Assembly (NCBI GenBank): GCA_900557045.1
Contig: USQY01000012.1
Coordinates: 1 to 38,065, forward strand
Reading direction: 5' to 3'
Source: an uncultured Clostridium sp.
Lineage (GTDB): Bacteria > Bacillota > Clostridia > TANB77 > CAG-508
Length of the DNA: 38,065 nucleotides
Shown in pieces: positions 8,416-15,410 of the stretch. The notes beneath the pieces are model-generated. The model was not told the DNA's origin. It was given only the letters and a program-made list of their open reading frames with translations, and did no database searches. Each line of letters starts with the position of its first letter. Position 1 is the stretch's first letter. The translations under genes and the position numbers were made by a program.

Positions 8416-10347
8416 ATGGTTAAGATTGAATTGAAAGATGGCTCTATAAAAGAAGTAGAGCAAGGTAGCAGTATTTTGGATATTGCAAAAAGCATAAGCG
8501 AAGCATTAGCTAGAGTTGCAACAGCAGGAAAAGTAGATGGCGAAGTAAAAGATTTAAGAACAGTAATTAATGAAGATTGTAAATTAGAAATTTTGACTTT
8601 TGATAATGATTTGGATGGTAAAAAGGCATATTGGCATACAACATCACATATTATGGCACAAGCTATAAAAAGATTGTTCCCAGAAGTTAAACTTGCAATT
8701 GGACCTTCAATTGATGAGGGATTTTATTATGATTTTGATACAGAAAATCCCTTTACAGATGATGATAAAGCAAGAATAGAAGAAGAAATGAAAAAAATAA
8801 TTAAAGAAGATATAGCAATTGAAAAATTTTCACTTCCTCGTAAAGAAGCTTTAGATTTAATGAAAGATGAACCTTATAAAGTAGAGTTAATAAATGATTT
8901 ACCAGAAGGAGAAGAAATTAGTTTTTATAAACAAGGTGATTTTACAGATTTATGTGCTGGACCTCATTTAATGAGTACAGGAAAAGTAAAATCTGTTAAA
9001 ATTTTAAGTTCATCTGGAGCATATTGGAGAGGTAGCGAGAAAAATAAAATGCTTCAAAGAATTTATGCTATTTCATTTCCAAAGGCTAGTCAATTAGAAG
9101 AGCATTTACAATTTTTAGAAGAAGCAAAACAACGTGACCATAGAAAAATTGGTAAAGATTTAAAATTATTTATGACACATAAATTAGTTGGGGCAGGTCT
9201 TCCAATGTATTTACCAAATGGTGCTACAATAAGAAGAACACTTGAAAGATATATACAAGATAAAGAATTAGCTTTAGGATATTCACATGTGTATACACCA
9301 TCACTTGCAAATGTTGAATTGTATAAAACAAGTGGACATTGGGACCATTATAAAGATGATATGTTTCCTGTTATGAAAATGGATGAAGAAGAGATGGTTT
9401 TGAGACCAATGAATTGTCCACATCATATGTTAATTTATAAGAGCGAATTGCGTTCATATAGAGATTTACCAATTAAGATAGGTGAACTTGCTCATGATTT
9501 TAGATATGAAAATAGTGGTGCTGTATGTGGATTAGAGAGAGTTCGTCAAATGTGCCAAAATGATGCTCACTTGTTTGTAAGACCTGATCAAATTAAAGAA
9601 GAGGTTGGTAAGGTTTTAAAATTAATTAAAGAAGTATATCAAGATGATTTTGGATTTCCAGCAGAGTCATTTAAATATAGATTATCTTTGCGTGATAAGG
9701 CAAATAAAGAAAAATATATTGATAATGATGAAATGTGGGAAACAGCTGAAAGTCAATTAAGAGCTATATTGAAAGAATTAAATATAGAATTTTATGAGGC
9801 TGAAGGTGAAGCTGCATTCTATGGACCTAAGATTGATATTCAGATAAAGACAGCTTTAAATCATGATGTTACAATTCCAACATGTCAATTGGATTTTGCT
9901 TTACCAGAAAGATTTGATTTGAAGTATATTGGGGAAGATGGAAAAGAACATAGACCTGTTGTAATTCATAGAGCAATTTTGGGGTCTTCTGATAGATTTA
10001 TGTCTTTCTTAATAGAAGAGACAAAGGGGAATTTCCCAACTTGGCTTGCTCCTGTTCAAGTCAAAGTTATGACTATTACTGATGCACAACATGAGTATGC
10101 ACAAGAGGTTGTGAACAAATTGACTAAGAATTTGATTAGGGTTGAATTTGATGATAGAAATGAGAAGATTGGATATAAGATTCGTGAGGCTCAATTGGAG
10201 AAGGTTCCTTATATGCTTGTTATAGGTGATAAGGAAGTTCAGGCTGGAACTGTTGGTGTACGTTCTAGAAAAGATGGCGATGTGGGAGCTATGGGGGCTG
10301 AAGAGTTTATTGAGAAAATTAAAAATGAGATTGAGAATTATCAGTAG
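8416..10347 (+). CDS. thrS: Threonyl-tRNA synthetase
   Basis: This class II synthetase charges tRNA(Thr). The 643-residue protein has an N-terminal TGS domain (about 1-62), then the editing domain with HTTSHIMAQAIKRLFP and its Cys/His residues (LCAGPHL). The catalytic core includes MNCPHHM (zinc Cys), RYENSGAVCGLERVRQ (motif 2) and HRAILGSSDRF (motif 3), and an anticodon-binding domain closes the protein. AAGGAGG is nine bases upstream of ATG 8416. An ATG at 8368 extends the frame but lacks a ribosome site and falls in leader RNA. Regulated by the T-box in front of it. Confidence 0.97.
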   Translation: MVKIELKDGSIKEVEQGSSILDIAKSISEALARVATAGKVDGEVKDLRTVINEDCKLEILTFDNDLDGKKAYWHTTSHIMAQAIKRLFPEVKLAIGPSIDEGFYYDFDTENPFTDDDKARIEEEMKKIIKEDIAIEKFSLPRKEALDLMKDEPYKVELINDLPEGEEISFYKQGDFTDLCAGPHLMSTGKVKSVKILSSSGAYWRGSEKNKMLQRIYAISFPKASQLEEHLQFLEEAKQRDHRKIGKDLKLFMTHKLVGAGLPMYLPNGATIRRTLERYIQDKELALGYSHVYTPSLANVELYKTSGHWDHYKDDMFPVMKMDEEEMVLRPMNCPHHMLIYKSELRSYRDLPIKIGELAHDFRYENSGAVCGLERVRQMCQNDAHLFVRPDQIKEEVGKVLKLIKEVYQDDFGFPAESFKYRLSLRDKANKEKYIDNDEMWETAESQLRAILKELNIEFYEAEGEAAFYGPKIDIQIKTALNHDVTIPTCQLDFALPERFDLKYIGEDGKEHRPVVIHRAILGSSDRFMSFLIEETKGNFPTWLAPVQVKVMTITDAQHEYAQEVVNKLTKNLIRVEFDDRNEKIGYKIREAQLEKVPYMLVIGDKEVQAGTVGVRSRKDGDVGAMGAEEFIEKIKNEIENYQ

Positions 10348-10399
10348 GAATGGGGCTTTTTGGCGATTTTTTGCTGGTGTGAAAAAGTGTTAGGTATTT

Positions 10400-10466
10400 A
10401 AAACAGCAGTTATTTTGAGGTGTGATTTTGTGTGAAAGTTGTGACTTGAAATAAGTGCTGTTTTTT
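10400..10466 (+). terminator. Probable thrS terminator
   Basis: AAAACAGCAGTTATTTT (10400-10416) pairs, with about two mismatches, with GAAATAAGTGCTGTTTT, and six T residues follow. The loop is about 30 bases, longer than usual. Confidence 0.55.
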
Positions 10467-10489
10467 GTGTTTCTTTTGGCTTTTTGGTG

Positions 10490-10660
10490 GCACCGAGAGA
10501 AAAAATTTGTTACTTTTGAAAAAATAAGTTCCTCTAAATGCGGTGGAGTGCGTACTGCGTTTGGAGGGACTTGTTACGATAATGGGTTGGGGTAGATGTT
10601 TTGGGGATTAGGTCGGAGACTTATTTTTTCAAAAGTAAAAATTTTTTGCTCCGAATGAGG
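10490..10660. repeat. 171-bp palindromic element, copy 1
   Basis: This element is 97.7% identical (4 mismatches, no gaps) to the copy at 11383-11553, and richer in G than its surroundings. Its ends are inverted repeats with an 18-bp perfect core, ACTTTTGAAAAAATAAGT at 10512-10529 and its complement at 10619-10636. In the middle an 11-bp hairpin (10531-10541 with 10557-10567) contains two U-G pairs. No ORF is apparent. The terminal inverted repeats suggest a MITE-like mobile element, and the conserved central hairpin suggests a structured RNA. Confidence 0.85.
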
Positions 10661-10785
10661 GGAGGATGAGACTGCTTGAAGCGGGAATTTTGAAATTAAA
10701 ATTTTGTAGTATAACTTTTTTGATTTGAGTGCATATTGTTGTAGGAATTATGATATAATATGTATATACAATGTTATTGAATTTA

Positions 10786-10814
10786 TTGACATTGTAATTT
10801 AAAAATGCTATAAT
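10786..10814 (+). promoter_or_regulatory. Promoter and operator candidate of the toxin-antitoxin operon
   Basis: TTGACA at 10786-10791 and TATAAT at 10809-10814 have 17-base spacing. An inverted repeat ACAATGT (10768-10774) and ACATTGT (10789-10795) overlaps the -35 box. This is where an autoregulating RelB-type antitoxin would be expected to bind. Confidence 0.7.
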
Positions 10815-10848
10815 TCATATAATAGTAAAAAGAGAGGAGTGAGGAAAA

Positions 10849-11112
10849 ATGGCACAAACAAATATAAGTATTAGAATAGATGAAGAATTAAAAAAGCAAT
10901 TTGAAAAATTCTGCTCAGATACAGGAATGACAATGACAACAGCATTTAATATTTTTGTTAAAAAGGCAGTAAAAGAACAAAGAATTCCTTTTGAAATAAC
11001 AGCAGATCCTTTTTATAGTGCTGCCAATATGGAAAGATTAGAAAAAGCTGTAAAAGATATTGAAAAAGGAAAAATTACAGTTCATGATTTAATAGAGGTG
11101 GAAGATGAATAA
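10849..11112 (+). CDS. RelB/DinJ-family antitoxin
   Basis: This 87-residue protein has the ribbon-helix-helix start TNISIRIDEELKKQFEKFCSDTGMTMTTAFNIFVKKAVKEQRIPFEI, typical of DinJ/RelB antitoxins. The C-terminal half is expected to wrap the toxin. GAGGAGTGAGG precedes ATG 10849. The gene overlaps the toxin by eight bases, giving translational coupling. It probably represses its own promoter at 10786-10814. Pairing of a DinJ-type antitoxin with a YoeB-type toxin, rather than YefM, is seen in Firmicutes. Confidence 0.88.
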   Translation: MAQTNISIRIDEELKKQFEKFCSDTGMTMTTAFNIFVKKAVKEQRIPFEITADPFYSAANMERLEKAVKDIEKGKITVHDLIEVEDE

Positions 11113-11368
11113 GGCTTGGCAAGACGATGCATGGGAGGATTACTTATATTGGCAGACACAAGATAAGAGAACTCTTAAGAGGATTAATCTAATATTAAAA
11201 GATATAGATAGAAATGCGTATGAAGGGTTGGGAAAACCAGAGGCTTTATCAGGAAATTTAGCTGGATATTGGAGTAGAAGAATTGATGATAAGAATAGAA
11301 TAGTTTATAAAATTGAGAATAATCAAGTTTTAATTGCTCAATGTGGTTCTCATTATAGGGATAAATAG
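11105..11368 (+). CDS. yoeB: YoeB-family mRNA interferase toxin
   Basis: YoeB/Txe toxins bind the ribosome and cleave mRNA in the A site. The 87-residue sequence matches the family along its length: AWEDYLYWQTQDKRTLKRIN, then YEGLGKPEALSGNLAGYWSRRI, then NRIVYKI and a terminal CGSHYRDK. The residues known to be catalytic in E. coli YoeB, Glu46, Arg65, His83 and Tyr84, fall at the same numbers here. The toxin therefore looks active. It follows the antitoxin with an eight-base overlap, and the pair is enclosed by two copies of a 171-bp palindromic element. Confidence 0.93.
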   Translation: MNKAWQDDAWEDYLYWQTQDKRTLKRINLILKDIDRNAYEGLGKPEALSGNLAGYWSRRIDDKNRIVYKIENNQVLIAQCGSHYRDK

Positions 11369-11382
11369 AGAGTTGGGGGGGT

Positions 11383-11553
11383 GCACCGAGAGAAAAAATT
11401 TGTTACTTTTGAAAAAATAAGTTCCTCCAAACGCGGTGGAGTGCGTACTGCGTTTGGAGGGGCTTGTTACGATAATGGGTTGGGGTAGATGTTTTGGGGC
11501 TTAGGTCGGAGACTTATTTTTTCAAAAGTAAAAATTTTTTGCTCCGAATGAGG
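11383..11553. repeat. 171-bp palindromic element, copy 2
   Basis: This element is the same length and orientation as copy 1 at 10490-10660. Two of the four differences (11428 and 11432) turn U-G pairs of the central hairpin into C-G pairs, so pairing is preserved. It begins 15 bases after the toxin stop codon. Confidence 0.85.
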
Positions 11554-11558
11554 TGATA

Positions 11559-11607
11559 AGAAAAAAAGGAAGGAAAAACTTTTTTGTTTTCCTTCTTCTT
11601 TTATTTT
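11559..11607. terminator. Terminator of the histidine kinase gene
   Basis: An A-rich/T-rich stem, GGAAGGAAAA with TTTTCCTTC, is flanked by A and T runs. It lies just after the kinase stop codon on the minus strand and may also stop readthrough from the plus strand. Confidence 0.6.
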
Positions 11608-11609
11608 TT

Positions 11610-13079
11610 TCATATTTTAATATTTGTTGGATATATTTTAACTCTTTTATCTTCTGGAAATTGATCAGCTCTATATGTTTCTATTATATAATTGTTTTTA
11701 GAGTCAAATTTAATAGTAATGGATTTTGAATATTCGAAATTTCTATCTGAAAATTCTGCAATTATTAAACTGGCCTTGCAATATTTTAGCGTTTCAAATG
11801 TTGTTATAAATCCTATTCCTGTACCACCAGTATCTGCATGTGTTGTGGCGCGTTCTAGCCCTAATTTAGATAAGGTTTCTATTTTGAATTCTATTCCAGT
11901 GTCATATATGCTGAATTCATAAGTATTGTCTTTAATTCCTAAAATAATCATAATTGCTCTGTTTTTATTGGAACTGTAATTGATTGCAATTATTGAGTTT
12001 CGTATTAAATCTCCAATTAAAGTTTCAAATTTGTTTTTAGGTATAATGTTATTTATTAATTGATAAATATCACTAGTTAGTCTTAATGTGAAATCAATAT
12101 TATTTTTCTTGCATTCATTTTGCATATAAATAAACATGTCATCTATTTCAGAAATATTGGTTTTAGGTAATATGGCTTGAGTTTTAGTATTTGAAATAGT
12201 TGAAGTATATTCTCTAGATAAAGTATCTATCCTGTCTATGATACTTCCATATTCTTCTTTGAATAGTGTTTTATTGTTTTTTATTAGATTATCTAATTTT
12301 AAGTTTAATGCTTGTTGTCTATGATAAAACTCATGATTTGCTTTTACTAAATTGTTCTTCTCTTTTAGAAGTATTTCAAATTTATTTTTACTTTCAGCTA
12401 TTTCTTGCTCATAATCTTTTAGCGTTTTTTCTAAAAGTTTTTGTTTTTGGTAGATTATGAAGGATTTTTGAATGATTATAAACATAAAAATTCCAAATAA
12501 AGCAAATGTAATAACCAACAATTTAAATGGAATTGTATAAAAACAATTTGCTAGAAAATAAATTAATAGTGTGCAAACACTAATGTGTAAAACTAAAGTG
12601 TCTATATATTCATTATTTTTATTTAAAAAAGAAAAGCCATATTTAAATTTTTTTATTTTAAATAGTAGATAACATAAAAATAAAGCTACTATACCTATTA
12701 TAATTATGAATAAAGGATTTGTATAAAACATTAGTAAATTGGATATTTTTAATATTAATAACAGTATTATTGAAGATATAAGGAAAATTATATGAGATAA
12801 CGATATAGATATAATAGTTGCTATTAATGAATATCCAATTTTAATTTTAATTAATATGCACGTTAAAATTGCATAAGCAAGATATAAAATAGAATTTAGC
12901 AGAAAGTTATAAGTAAAATTGGTAAAAATAGTTTGAGCAAATGTTAACAATACTATAAATAATGTAATTAAAATGACTTTTATTTTATCTAAATTTTTTA
13001 TATGTAATAGTTTTATATATGCAAATTCCATGCAAAGATTTATGCTAATAAATTTAATAAAAAAATCAATTGTTATAAT
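11610..13079 (-). CDS. AgrC-like sensor histidine kinase (GHKL ATPase)
   Basis: This is a membrane sensor kinase of the AgrC/HPK10 type, a group that often detects peptides. About 200 N-terminal residues form some six membrane helices, a coiled-coil follows, then NHEFYHRQQALNLKLD (phospho-acceptor His233 or His237, counted from the ATG at 13031), the N box DLIRNSIIAI, the G1 box YDTGIEF and the G2 box GGTGIGF. All ATP-binding motifs are present. The first ATG in frame (13031) has no ribosome site. A strong AAAGGAG at 13087-13093 is seven bases ahead of an in-frame ATT at 13077-13079. Starting there adds 16 residues that complete the first membrane helix, so I prefer that rare start. The gene follows the 15-residue peptide ORF and a terminator, and it probably pairs with the Spo0A-like regulator upstream. 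Confidence 0.85.
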   Translation of the reverse strand: MITIDFFIKFISINLCMEFAYIKLLHIKNLDKIKVILITLFIVLLTFAQTIFTNFTYNFLLNSILYLAYAILTCILIKIKIGYSLIATIISISLSHIIFLISSIILLLILKISNLLMFYTNPLFIIIIGIVALFLCYLLFKIKKFKYGFSFLNKNNEYIDTLVLHISVCTLLIYFLANCFYTIPFKLLVITFALFGIFMFIIIQKSFIIYQKQKLLEKTLKDYEQEIAESKNKFEILLKEKNNLVKANHEFYHRQQALNLKLDNLIKNNKTLFKEEYGSIIDRIDTLSREYTSTISNTKTQAILPKTNISEIDDMFIYMQNECKKNNIDFTLRLTSDIYQLINNIIPKNKFETLIGDLIRNSIIAINYSSNKNRAIMIILGIKDNTYEFSIYDTGIEFKIETLSKLGLERATTHADTGGTGIGFITTFETLKYCKASLIIAEFSDRNFEYSKSITIKFDSKNNYIIETYRADQFPEDKRVKIYPTNIKI

Positions 13080-13110
13080 ATTATCACTCCTTTCTTTTTT
13101 ATTATATATT

Positions 13111-13153
13111 AAAAATCAAAAGGAAGCAACTACTAGTAATTGCTTCCTTTTGA
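13111..13153 (-). terminator. Hairpin between the peptide ORF and the kinase gene
   Basis: A perfect 14-bp stem (13116-13129 with 13140-13153) is followed on the minus strand by five T residues. It would end most transcripts of the peptide ORF and leave the kinase to readthrough, giving more peptide than receptor. Confidence 0.75.
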
Positions 13154-13176
13154 TTGATTTGAATTGGATTCTCGAA

Positions 13177-13224
13177 TTATAATCTGAAAATCCATTCAAG
13201 TGCTTTCCAGAAGTCATCCCACAT
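13177..13224 (-). CDS. 15-residue Trp-rich peptide ORF, candidate signal peptide
   Basis: The ORF encodes MWDDFWKALEWIFRL. The minus strand has AAAGGGAG, with GGGAG eight bases before ATG 13224, one of the clearer ribosome sites in the region. The peptide has three Trp, two Phe, two Leu and one Ile. With hydrophobic residues at 2, 5, 6, 9, 12, 13 and 15 it could form a short amphipathic helix. It has no Cys and no cleavable signal, so it is not an ordinary AgrD precursor, and no AgrB-type processing gene is present. It lies between a Spo0A-type regulator and an AgrC-like kinase, with its own terminator. The role as a signal or as a regulatory leader peptide is inference. Confidence 0.6.
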   Translation of the reverse strand: MWDDFWKALEWIFRL

Positions 13225-13247
13225 AAGATTCACTCCCTTTTTTTATT

Positions 13248-13262
13248 TGTACATTCAGTACA
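13248..13262. repeat. Short inverted repeat before the peptide ORF
   Basis: TGTAC and GTACA, separated by five bases, form a small palindrome about 25 bases before the peptide start codon. It may be a protein binding site. Confidence 0.4.
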
Positions 13263-13266
13263 TAAC

Positions 13267-13303
13267 AAAAAAATATCATCCATACTCGCAAGTACAGATG
13301 ATA
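13267..13303 (-). terminator. Hairpin and T run upstream of the peptide ORF
   Basis: TATCATC (13274-13280) and GATGATA (13297-13303) enclose an inner TACT-CGCA-AGTA hairpin. On the minus strand seven T residues follow. It resembles an intrinsic terminator or attenuator, 43 bases before the peptide start codon. Confidence 0.6.
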
Positions 13304-13320
13304 AAAGGAAGTGCAATTAA

Positions 13321-13350
13321 ACGACAAAATATGACAAAATATGACAAAAA
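13321..13350 (-). promoter_or_regulatory. Three 10-bp-spaced repeats resembling Spo0A boxes
   Basis: On the minus strand TTTTGTC occurs three times with an exact 10-bp period, followed by ATA, ATA and GTT. The last copy, TTTTGTCG, matches the core of the Spo0A box (TGTCGAA) except at its end. A possible -35 (TTGTCG) and -10 (TATCAT, 18 bases later) would place the last repeat over the -35 region of a promoter for the peptide ORF. Confidence 0.55.
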
Positions 13351-13352
13351 AT

Positions 13353-13413
13353 AAAAAACAATTTAAAATGAAGTGAAACTCAAAAAAGTTCACTTCATTT
13401 TAAATTGCTTTTT
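13353..13413. terminator. Terminator of the response regulator gene
   Basis: A 19-bp perfect stem (13359-13377 with 13389-13407) has T runs on both sides. The stop codon of the response regulator lies in one arm. Confidence 0.75.
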
Positions 13414-14203
13414 TAATTTTATCTGCATAATAGTACATAAATTCAGTTGGTGTTGGAATACCAGTTTCATAATTGATTTTTGCTGTATAATTTTTTTCTA
13501 AGTCTTCTAAGCTTGATCGTCTCCAAGCGTGTAAAATAGCATTTTGCATAGCTCTGCTAATTGTACTACTAGAACGTTTGTATTTATTAGTCAAATATTG
13601 TACAACAGTTATTCTGGTATCTGATTTATCCTGATTTAGAATATAATAAATTGCGTCATATAAATATTTACGTCCTTGAAGGTGTAAACCTACTCCTATT
13701 AAATCTAATTCATAGTTTATTTTATCAGAAATTAGTTTTTCTAAATCATTTGAATTAGTATCTTTGATATATTGAATAGTACTGATAGGTGTATCTGAAG
13801 AATAATCATTTAACAATAATAAAGTATTAATTACATTTTCGGCAGAGTAATTTTTATGTTTTTTATAAAAGATTAAATCTATACCTTTATCATGAAGGTA
13901 ATTATATACAGATTCGGAAGATACAATGGTGGTTACTACTATTTTAGGCTTTTTGGCAAATTTCATTTTGGATATAGTTTCTAATAATGCAAAGCTTGTG
14001 TCATTTCCGGTTCCTTTATGTAATTCTAAATCTAATATAATTCCAGCCGGATTAAATTTTTTTATATATTCTAAACCTTCTATATCTGAACCTGTTATGC
14101 CAATAAATTTTACATTGTTTTTGGTACTTACATACTTTTCAAAAATATTGCATTCATCAATATTGTCTTCAACTAATAATAAAGTCATAGGTGCTTTTTC
14201 CAT
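13400..14203 (-). CDS. Response regulator with Spo0A-like DNA-binding domain
   Basis: The 267 residues begin with a receiver domain. It has Glu12-Asp13 in LLLVEDN, phospho-acceptor Asp58 in GIILDLEL, Thr91/92 and Lys114 in IFYKK. After a linker, residues 160-267 resemble the Spo0A C-terminal domain: IGVGLHLQGRKYLYDAIYYI, RSSSTISRAMQNAILHAW (recognition-helix region) and a terminal segment with TPTEFMYYYADKI. Only part of the receiver resembles Spo0A itself, so this is a paralogue rather than the master regulator. Its ribosome site (AAAGGAGGG, 14243-14251) is separated from ATG 14203 by a perfect 10-bp hairpin. It is divergent from the XRE gene and lies upstream of the peptide and kinase. It likely binds the TTTTGTC repeats. 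Confidence 0.87.
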   Translation of the reverse strand: MEKAPMTLLLVEDNIDECNIFEKYVSTKNNVKFIGITGSDIEGLEYIKKFNPAGIILDLELHKGTGNDTSFALLETISKMKFAKKPKIVVTTIVSSESVYNYLHDKGIDLIFYKKHKNYSAENVINTLLLLNDYSSDTPISTIQYIKDTNSNDLEKLISDKINYELDLIGVGLHLQGRKYLYDAIYYILNQDKSDTRITVVQYLTNKYKRSSSTISRAMQNAILHAWRRSSLEDLEKNYTAKINYETGIPTPTEFMYYYADKIKKAI

Positions 14204-14211
14204 AACTATTT

Positions 14212-14251
14212 AATGTATTTTATAAAAAATACATTTTAAATTCCCTCCTTT
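14212..14251 (-). promoter_or_regulatory. Ribosome site bridged by a hairpin (response regulator)
   Basis: On the minus strand AAAGGAGGG (14251-14243) is followed by seven bases, a perfect 10-bp stem with a four-base loop (14235-14212), eight bases, and ATG 14203. An ATG at 14234-14236, near that ribosome site, opens only a four-codon frame that ends in TAA. Confidence 0.55.
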
Positions 14252-14324
14252 AAAATAAAATATATATTATATATAACATAAATTTTTTTAGTTTACCATA
14301 TACGTATAGATATAAAATATCACT

Positions 14325-14365
14325 TTTTGTCATATTTTTGTATGTTATATTGAAAGTAATATTAT
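14325..14365 (+). promoter_or_regulatory. TTTTGTC-type repeats and promoter of the XRE gene
   Basis: TTTTGTCATA (14325-14334) is followed by a second, weaker copy, TTTTTGTATG (14335-14344). A possible promoter, TTGTAT at 14338-14343 and TATTAT at 14360-14365 with 16-base spacing, overlaps the second copy. The same motif stands before the peptide ORF. Confidence 0.45.
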
Positions 14366-14405
14366 GATTTTGAAGGGAGGAAATATAATATAGTAAATAT
14401 ATTAT

Positions 14406-14738
14406 ATGAAAAATATGAAGGAAGAAGTTGGAAAAAGGATTGAGGGTATAAGAAAAGAATTAAAATTGACAAAAGAAAAATTTGCTAAAAAGATAGGTGT
14501 TTCTGGGCAATTTTTAGGTATGGTTGAAAAAGGAAAAAGTAGTTTATCATATGAAAAATTAGAAAAATTATGCGATTTAACAGGGTATTCTGCAGATTAT
14601 ATTCTATTTGGAAAAGATGATAGAATAAGGAGAGAAACTAAACAGGTATTAAGTGGATTTAATGATAGACAAATTCAGCAAGCTTGCGGAATTATTAGTC
14701 AAATTGCTACTTTTATAAAAAATAGTGATATAGCATAA
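14406..14738 (+). CDS. XRE-family transcriptional regulator
   Basis: The 110-residue protein has an N-terminal helix-turn-helix of the Cro/CI type: RIEGIRKELKLTKEKFAKKIGVSGQFLGMVEKGKSSLSYEKLEKLC, about residues 10-60. A short helical tail follows. It is divergent from the Spo0A-like regulator and shares its control region, so it probably belongs to the same circuit. The start is uncertain. AGGGAGG ends at 14380, 25 bases before ATG 14406. A hairpin (14383-14407) fills this gap, and if it folds the second ATG at 14415 is nine bases from the ribosome site. The target of this regulator is unknown. Confidence 0.85.
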   Translation: MKNMKEEVGKRIEGIRKELKLTKEKFAKKIGVSGQFLGMVEKGKSSLSYEKLEKLCDLTGYSADYILFGKDDRIRRETKQVLSGFNDRQIQQACGIISQIATFIKNSDIA

Positions 14739-14779
14739 TTTTATGTAATTATCTAATTAGAAAACTTGCAATATATATA

Positions 14780-14820
14780 TCAAGACTAAGGCATGAGTAA
14801 AATTTTTGTGTCTTAGTCCT
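14780..14820. terminator. Weak inverted repeat after the XRE gene
   Basis: GACTAAGGCA and TGTCTTAGTC pair over nine of ten positions around a loop of about 16 bases. No T run follows on the plus strand, so termination is doubtful. Confidence 0.3.
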
Positions 14821-14839
14821 GTTGTATCTATAATGATAT

Positions 14840-14868
14840 TTGACAATAAAAAAATATTTTGCTAATAT
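14840..14868 (+). promoter_or_regulatory. Promoter of the Rrf2 regulator gene
   Basis: TTGACA at 14840-14845 and TAATAT at 14863-14868 have 17-base spacing. Confidence 0.65.
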
Positions 14869-14909
14869 TAAAAAATAATAGTACCTGAAATATAATCGGA
14901 GGTGATAGT

Positions 14910-15305
14910 TTGAAAATATCTACTAAAGGAAGATATGCATTAAGAGTGATGATAGATTTAGCAATAAATAATGGAGAAGACTATATTTCAATAAAAGATA
15001 TATCTATCAGACAAGGAATTTCTAATAAATATTTAGAACAAATAATAGCTATGTTAAATAAAGCAGGATATTTAAAAACAGCAAGGGGAAATAATGGAGG
15101 ATATAAATTAGCAAAAAAACCAAAAGAATATGTAGTAGGAGATATTTTAAGAGCTACAGAAGGCGATTTAGCTCCAATAGCATGTGTTACAGGTGAACAG
15201 TGTTCTAATAAAGCAAACTGTAAAACTTTTTCATTTTGGAAAGGATTAGATGATGTCATAAATGAATATGTTGACAGTAAAACATTAGAGGATTTAATTA
15301 AATAG
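14910..15305 (+). CDS. iscR: Rrf2-family regulator, IscR-type
   Basis: This 131-residue protein is a winged-helix regulator that in this family senses cellular iron-sulfur status. It begins KISTKGRYALRVMIDLA, has the recognition region around ISNKYLEQIIAMLNKAGYLKTARGNNGGYKLAK, and carries three Cys in the order C-x5/6-C-x5-C (ACVTGEQCSNKANC), the usual cluster ligands. The start is TTG 14910, preceded by GGAGGTGAT. It lies directly upstream of the nifS-like and iscU-like genes, a common clostridial arrangement, although an inverted-repeat element of about 120 bp separates them. It probably represses the desulfurase promoter at 15624-15652. Confidence 0.9.
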   Translation: MKISTKGRYALRVMIDLAINNGEDYISIKDISIRQGISNKYLEQIIAMLNKAGYLKTARGNNGGYKLAKKPKEYVVGDILRATEGDLAPIACVTGEQCSNKANCKTFSFWKGLDDVINEYVDSKTLEDLIK

Positions 15306-15410
15306 AACAATAATTTAATTAATTATTAAATAGCATAAAATTAAAATTAAAACTTTGAACCAAAAACAACCATATTATCATAATTCACAAACATATACCA
15401 AAAACAGTAG

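Noticed and set aside
10348..10489. G/T-rich stretch after thrS as a possible small gene
   Set aside because: No frame of useful length with a ribosome site; a terminator-like hairpin explains part of it.
12266..12460. Short hydrophobic ORFs on the plus strand of the kinase gene (also 11692-11922 and 12973-13182)
   Set aside because: They are antisense to the membrane and coiled-coil parts of the kinase, without ribosome sites.
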